DNA of 64,000 bases from UBA6165 sp044233745 (GTDB lineage: Bacteria; Bacteroidota; Bacteroidia; Flavobacteriales_D; Crocinitomicaceae). The DNA is taken from positions 1 through 64,000 of the forward strand of contig JBIIJN010000003.1 of NCBI GenBank assembly GCA_044233745.1, given 5' to 3'. The position numbers and the translations under genes were made by a program. This document shows, piece by piece, positions 62,410-64,000 of the stretch. Within the stretch, counting starts at the first letter, position 1. Each line of letters starts with the position of its first letter. Under the pieces are notes generated by a model, which was given only the letters and a program-made list of their open reading frames with translations, was not told where the DNA came from and did no database searches.

Positions 62410-64000
62410 TTAATTTTTCTTTTCTGATATCATTACACCGTTGTAATATTCTCTGGTAAACTTGAGCTTGCCATTTTGGTCATACTCTTTTTCAGTACCA
62501 TTTTTCAAGCCAAAATGATAGTTGGTTTCCAACATAATTTTTCCATTCAAATGGTAAATTTTCATTTCTCCGTGTCGTTGCCCCATGGCATATGCGGTAG
62601 TAGAATATGTTTTTTCTGGCGCACTACTGAAGGTAAGCAATCCGTCTAAATATCCATTCACATAAGTTTTGGTTTCAAACGGTTTTCCTTTTGTGTCGTA
62701 TATGGTGTATGAGCCATGGTATTCACCATTTACCAATTTGGTTTCCAAAGATTTTGTTCCGTTTTTATAATAACAGATGATGTTGTCGTCTTTTTGTAGC
62801 GCTATCATATCTTTCAAGTTGCCATTTTTATCGGTATAAGAATAGCCAACCAATACACTTCTATCGTAATAGAAAACCGCATATGTTTCTCCACTTGGCA
62901 ATTTCATAACCACTTCGCCATGAGCCTCGTCATCAATGAAATTCATTTTATAGTGCAAGCTGCCATCTGGGTGGAAATAAGTAGCTTCACCATTCAAAAC
63001 TCCATCTATATAATTCAGCTTTGAAGCCACGTTGCCATTCCAACGATAATCGGTTACCGTGCCAGCAAGTTGACCATGCACATACGTTGCTTCGTCACTT
63101 TTTTGTCCGTTTGGATAATAATTGATGAAAACACCATTTTTGCGCCCGTTGAAATATTCGCCAGTAAACGAAACGCGCGTGCCTAAATAGAACGATTGCG
63201 AGAGTCCATGACGTACGTCGTTTTTGTAATTTTGCTTGGCCAAAATGTCTTTGCCATTTGGATTAGGTATAATCACTTCACCATGGTAATAGTGAATGGT
63301 GTCTAAGGGATTTCCGGAAATATCAAAATGCGCTGTTTTGATTATTTCAGCATCTTGATTGAAATGACGGGTAAAGAGCAAACCTTTAACAGAATAGTCA
63401 TCCGACCAGCTCACCGCTTCATCGTTTACATAATATTCCTTATCACTTAGTGTACCGTCTGGGTAATAGTAATACCACATACCTGTTCTTTCACCCTTGG
63501 CATAATAGCCTTCAGTTTTGATTTCACCATTGGGATGATACACAACTACCAAACCGTCTAGTTCATCGTCAACATAATTTTCTTGCACTTCGAGCTCACC
63601 ATTTGGGAAGAAGGTTTTCGATTTACCGTTGATTTTTCCTTTTTCGTAATTGTGTTCAGTTTCCTTCACGCCATTATCGTTGTAATAAATCCACATTCCT
63701 ATTTTTTCATCACTTACAAGTTGACCTTCTGTAATCAAAATGCCTCTTGGATCATAAAACTTGTAGTCGATCTTTTTCCCTGATTTTTTCTCTTGCGCTA
63801 TAATCTTTCCTTCTTTATTGAAAAATTTATAAGAAAGTAGTTCACCATTTTTATACTCCATTTCATGGTGTATTTTGCCATCGCGGTCGAATGTTTTGGT
63901 AATCGAATTTTTCTTTCCATTCTCATCAAACTCAGCTTCTTCTTTGGGCTTACCATCGTAATAAAAGGCCACCCATTTTCCAATTTGGTTATCGTTTTTG
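62410..64000 (-). CDS. MORN-repeat YwqK-type protein (5' end outside window)
   Basis: At least 529 residues of a repeat protein; the frame is open to the window edge, so the N-terminus is missing. It is built of many MORN-like units of about 20-25 residues with the pattern G-x-W-x-x-Y-x-x-x-G-x, for example GMWIYYNDNGVKETEHNY and GVFINYYPNGQKSDEATY. Databases often call this family a YwqK-type antitoxin, but nothing here supports a toxin-antitoxin role: no toxin is adjacent. It ends 22 bp from the DUF3857 gene upstream of its 3' end. Confidence 0.8.
   Translation of the reverse strand, partial: KNDNQIGKWVAFYYDGKPKEEAEFDENGKKNSITKTFDRDGKIHHEMEYKNGELLSYKFFNKEGKIIAQEKKSGKKIDYKFYDPRGILITEGQLVSDEKIGMWIYYNDNGVKETEHNYEKGKINGKSKTFFPNGELEVQENYVDDELDGLVVVYHPNGEIKTEGYYAKGERTGMWYYYYPDGTLSDKEYYVNDEAVSWSDDYSVKGLLFTRHFNQDAEIIKTAHFDISGNPLDTIHYYHGEVIIPNPNGKDILAKQNYKNDVRHGLSQSFYLGTRVSFTGEYFNGRKNGVFINYYPNGQKSDEATYVHGQLAGTVTDYRWNGNVASKLNYIDGVLNGEATYFHPDGSLHYKMNFIDDEAHGEVVMKLPSGETYAVFYYDRSVLVGYSYTDKNGNLKDMIALQKDDNIICYYKNGTKSLETKLVNGEYHGSYTIYDTKGKPFETKTYVNGYLDGLLTFSSAPEKTYSTTAYAMGQRHGEMKIYHLNGKIMLETNYHFGLKNGTEKEYDQNGKLKFTREYYNGVMISEKKN

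Noticed and set aside
62410..64000. Toxin-antitoxin system from the YwqK family name
   Set aside because: It is a MORN-repeat protein; no toxin gene is adjacent, so the name is not evidence.

Overview
The window looks like a chromosome segment of an aerobic, probably gliding member of the Bacteroidota, most likely Flavobacteriales. It has type IX secretion (T9SS) C-terminal sorting domains of types A and B, lipoproteins and secreted proteins with Bacteroidota-style signal peptides, TAnnTTTG promoter boxes, no Shine-Dalgarno starts, low GC, and many Bacteroidota-typical families (DUF2911, DUF3817, DUF4197, DUF4476, DUF5522, DUF5777). The genus cannot be named from this sequence. I see no transposase, integrase, prophage or CRISPR array.

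1-13.6 kb: phenylacetate catabolism with an embedded carbon-uptake block. The end of a paaG-like isomerase gene is followed by a LysR regulator facing away from a dabB-dabA pair (energy-coupled inorganic carbon accumulation). All four zinc-site residues of DabA are conserved. A small unknown gene and a DUF6671 gene follow, then a Sua5-type tRNA-modification gene. The core paa genes come next: paaA-B-C-D on the plus strand, and two tandem paaE-like reductases plus an SDR on the minus strand.

13.6-24.2 kb: one probable transcription unit, opened by a textbook Bacteroidota promoter. It holds a giant secreted vanadium-dependent haloperoxidase with a T9SS tail, two tandem FG-GAP/UnbV (CRTAC1-type) T9SS proteins, and a LytS/LytTR two-component pair. 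This is the most distinctive module in the window.

24.2-45.6 kb: mainly housekeeping genes. They include a Rieske-like lipoprotein, a secreted endonuclease-type lipoprotein, an acyltransferase, a PLP desulfhydrase, feoB, a PAP2 phosphatase, a DUF4476 protein with a possible sigma-54 promoter, a leaderless amidase, miaA, an MltF-like transglycosylase, an AcpH-like protein, a glutathione peroxidase, a PA-domain T9SS protein, 3-hydroxyanthranilate dioxygenase, a zinc phospholipase C/S1-P1 type protein, comB, folE, a queD-type gene, an M48 protease with a barrel partner, and a ferredoxin.

45.8-64 kb: a gliding-motility-type T9SS protein; a DUF5777 / CX4CH cytochrome / CXXCH reeler-like gene trio; tRNA-Ser(UGA) followed by repeated hairpins; a TPR histidine kinase gene broken by two amber stops and a frameshift beside an intact NarL-type regulator; then DUF2911, DUF3817, cinA, DUF4197, TauE/SafE, tspO, rpoN (sigma-54), a DUF3857 protein and a MORN-repeat YwqK-type protein cut by the window end.

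All assignments come from reading motifs and remembered family features. No database search was run.
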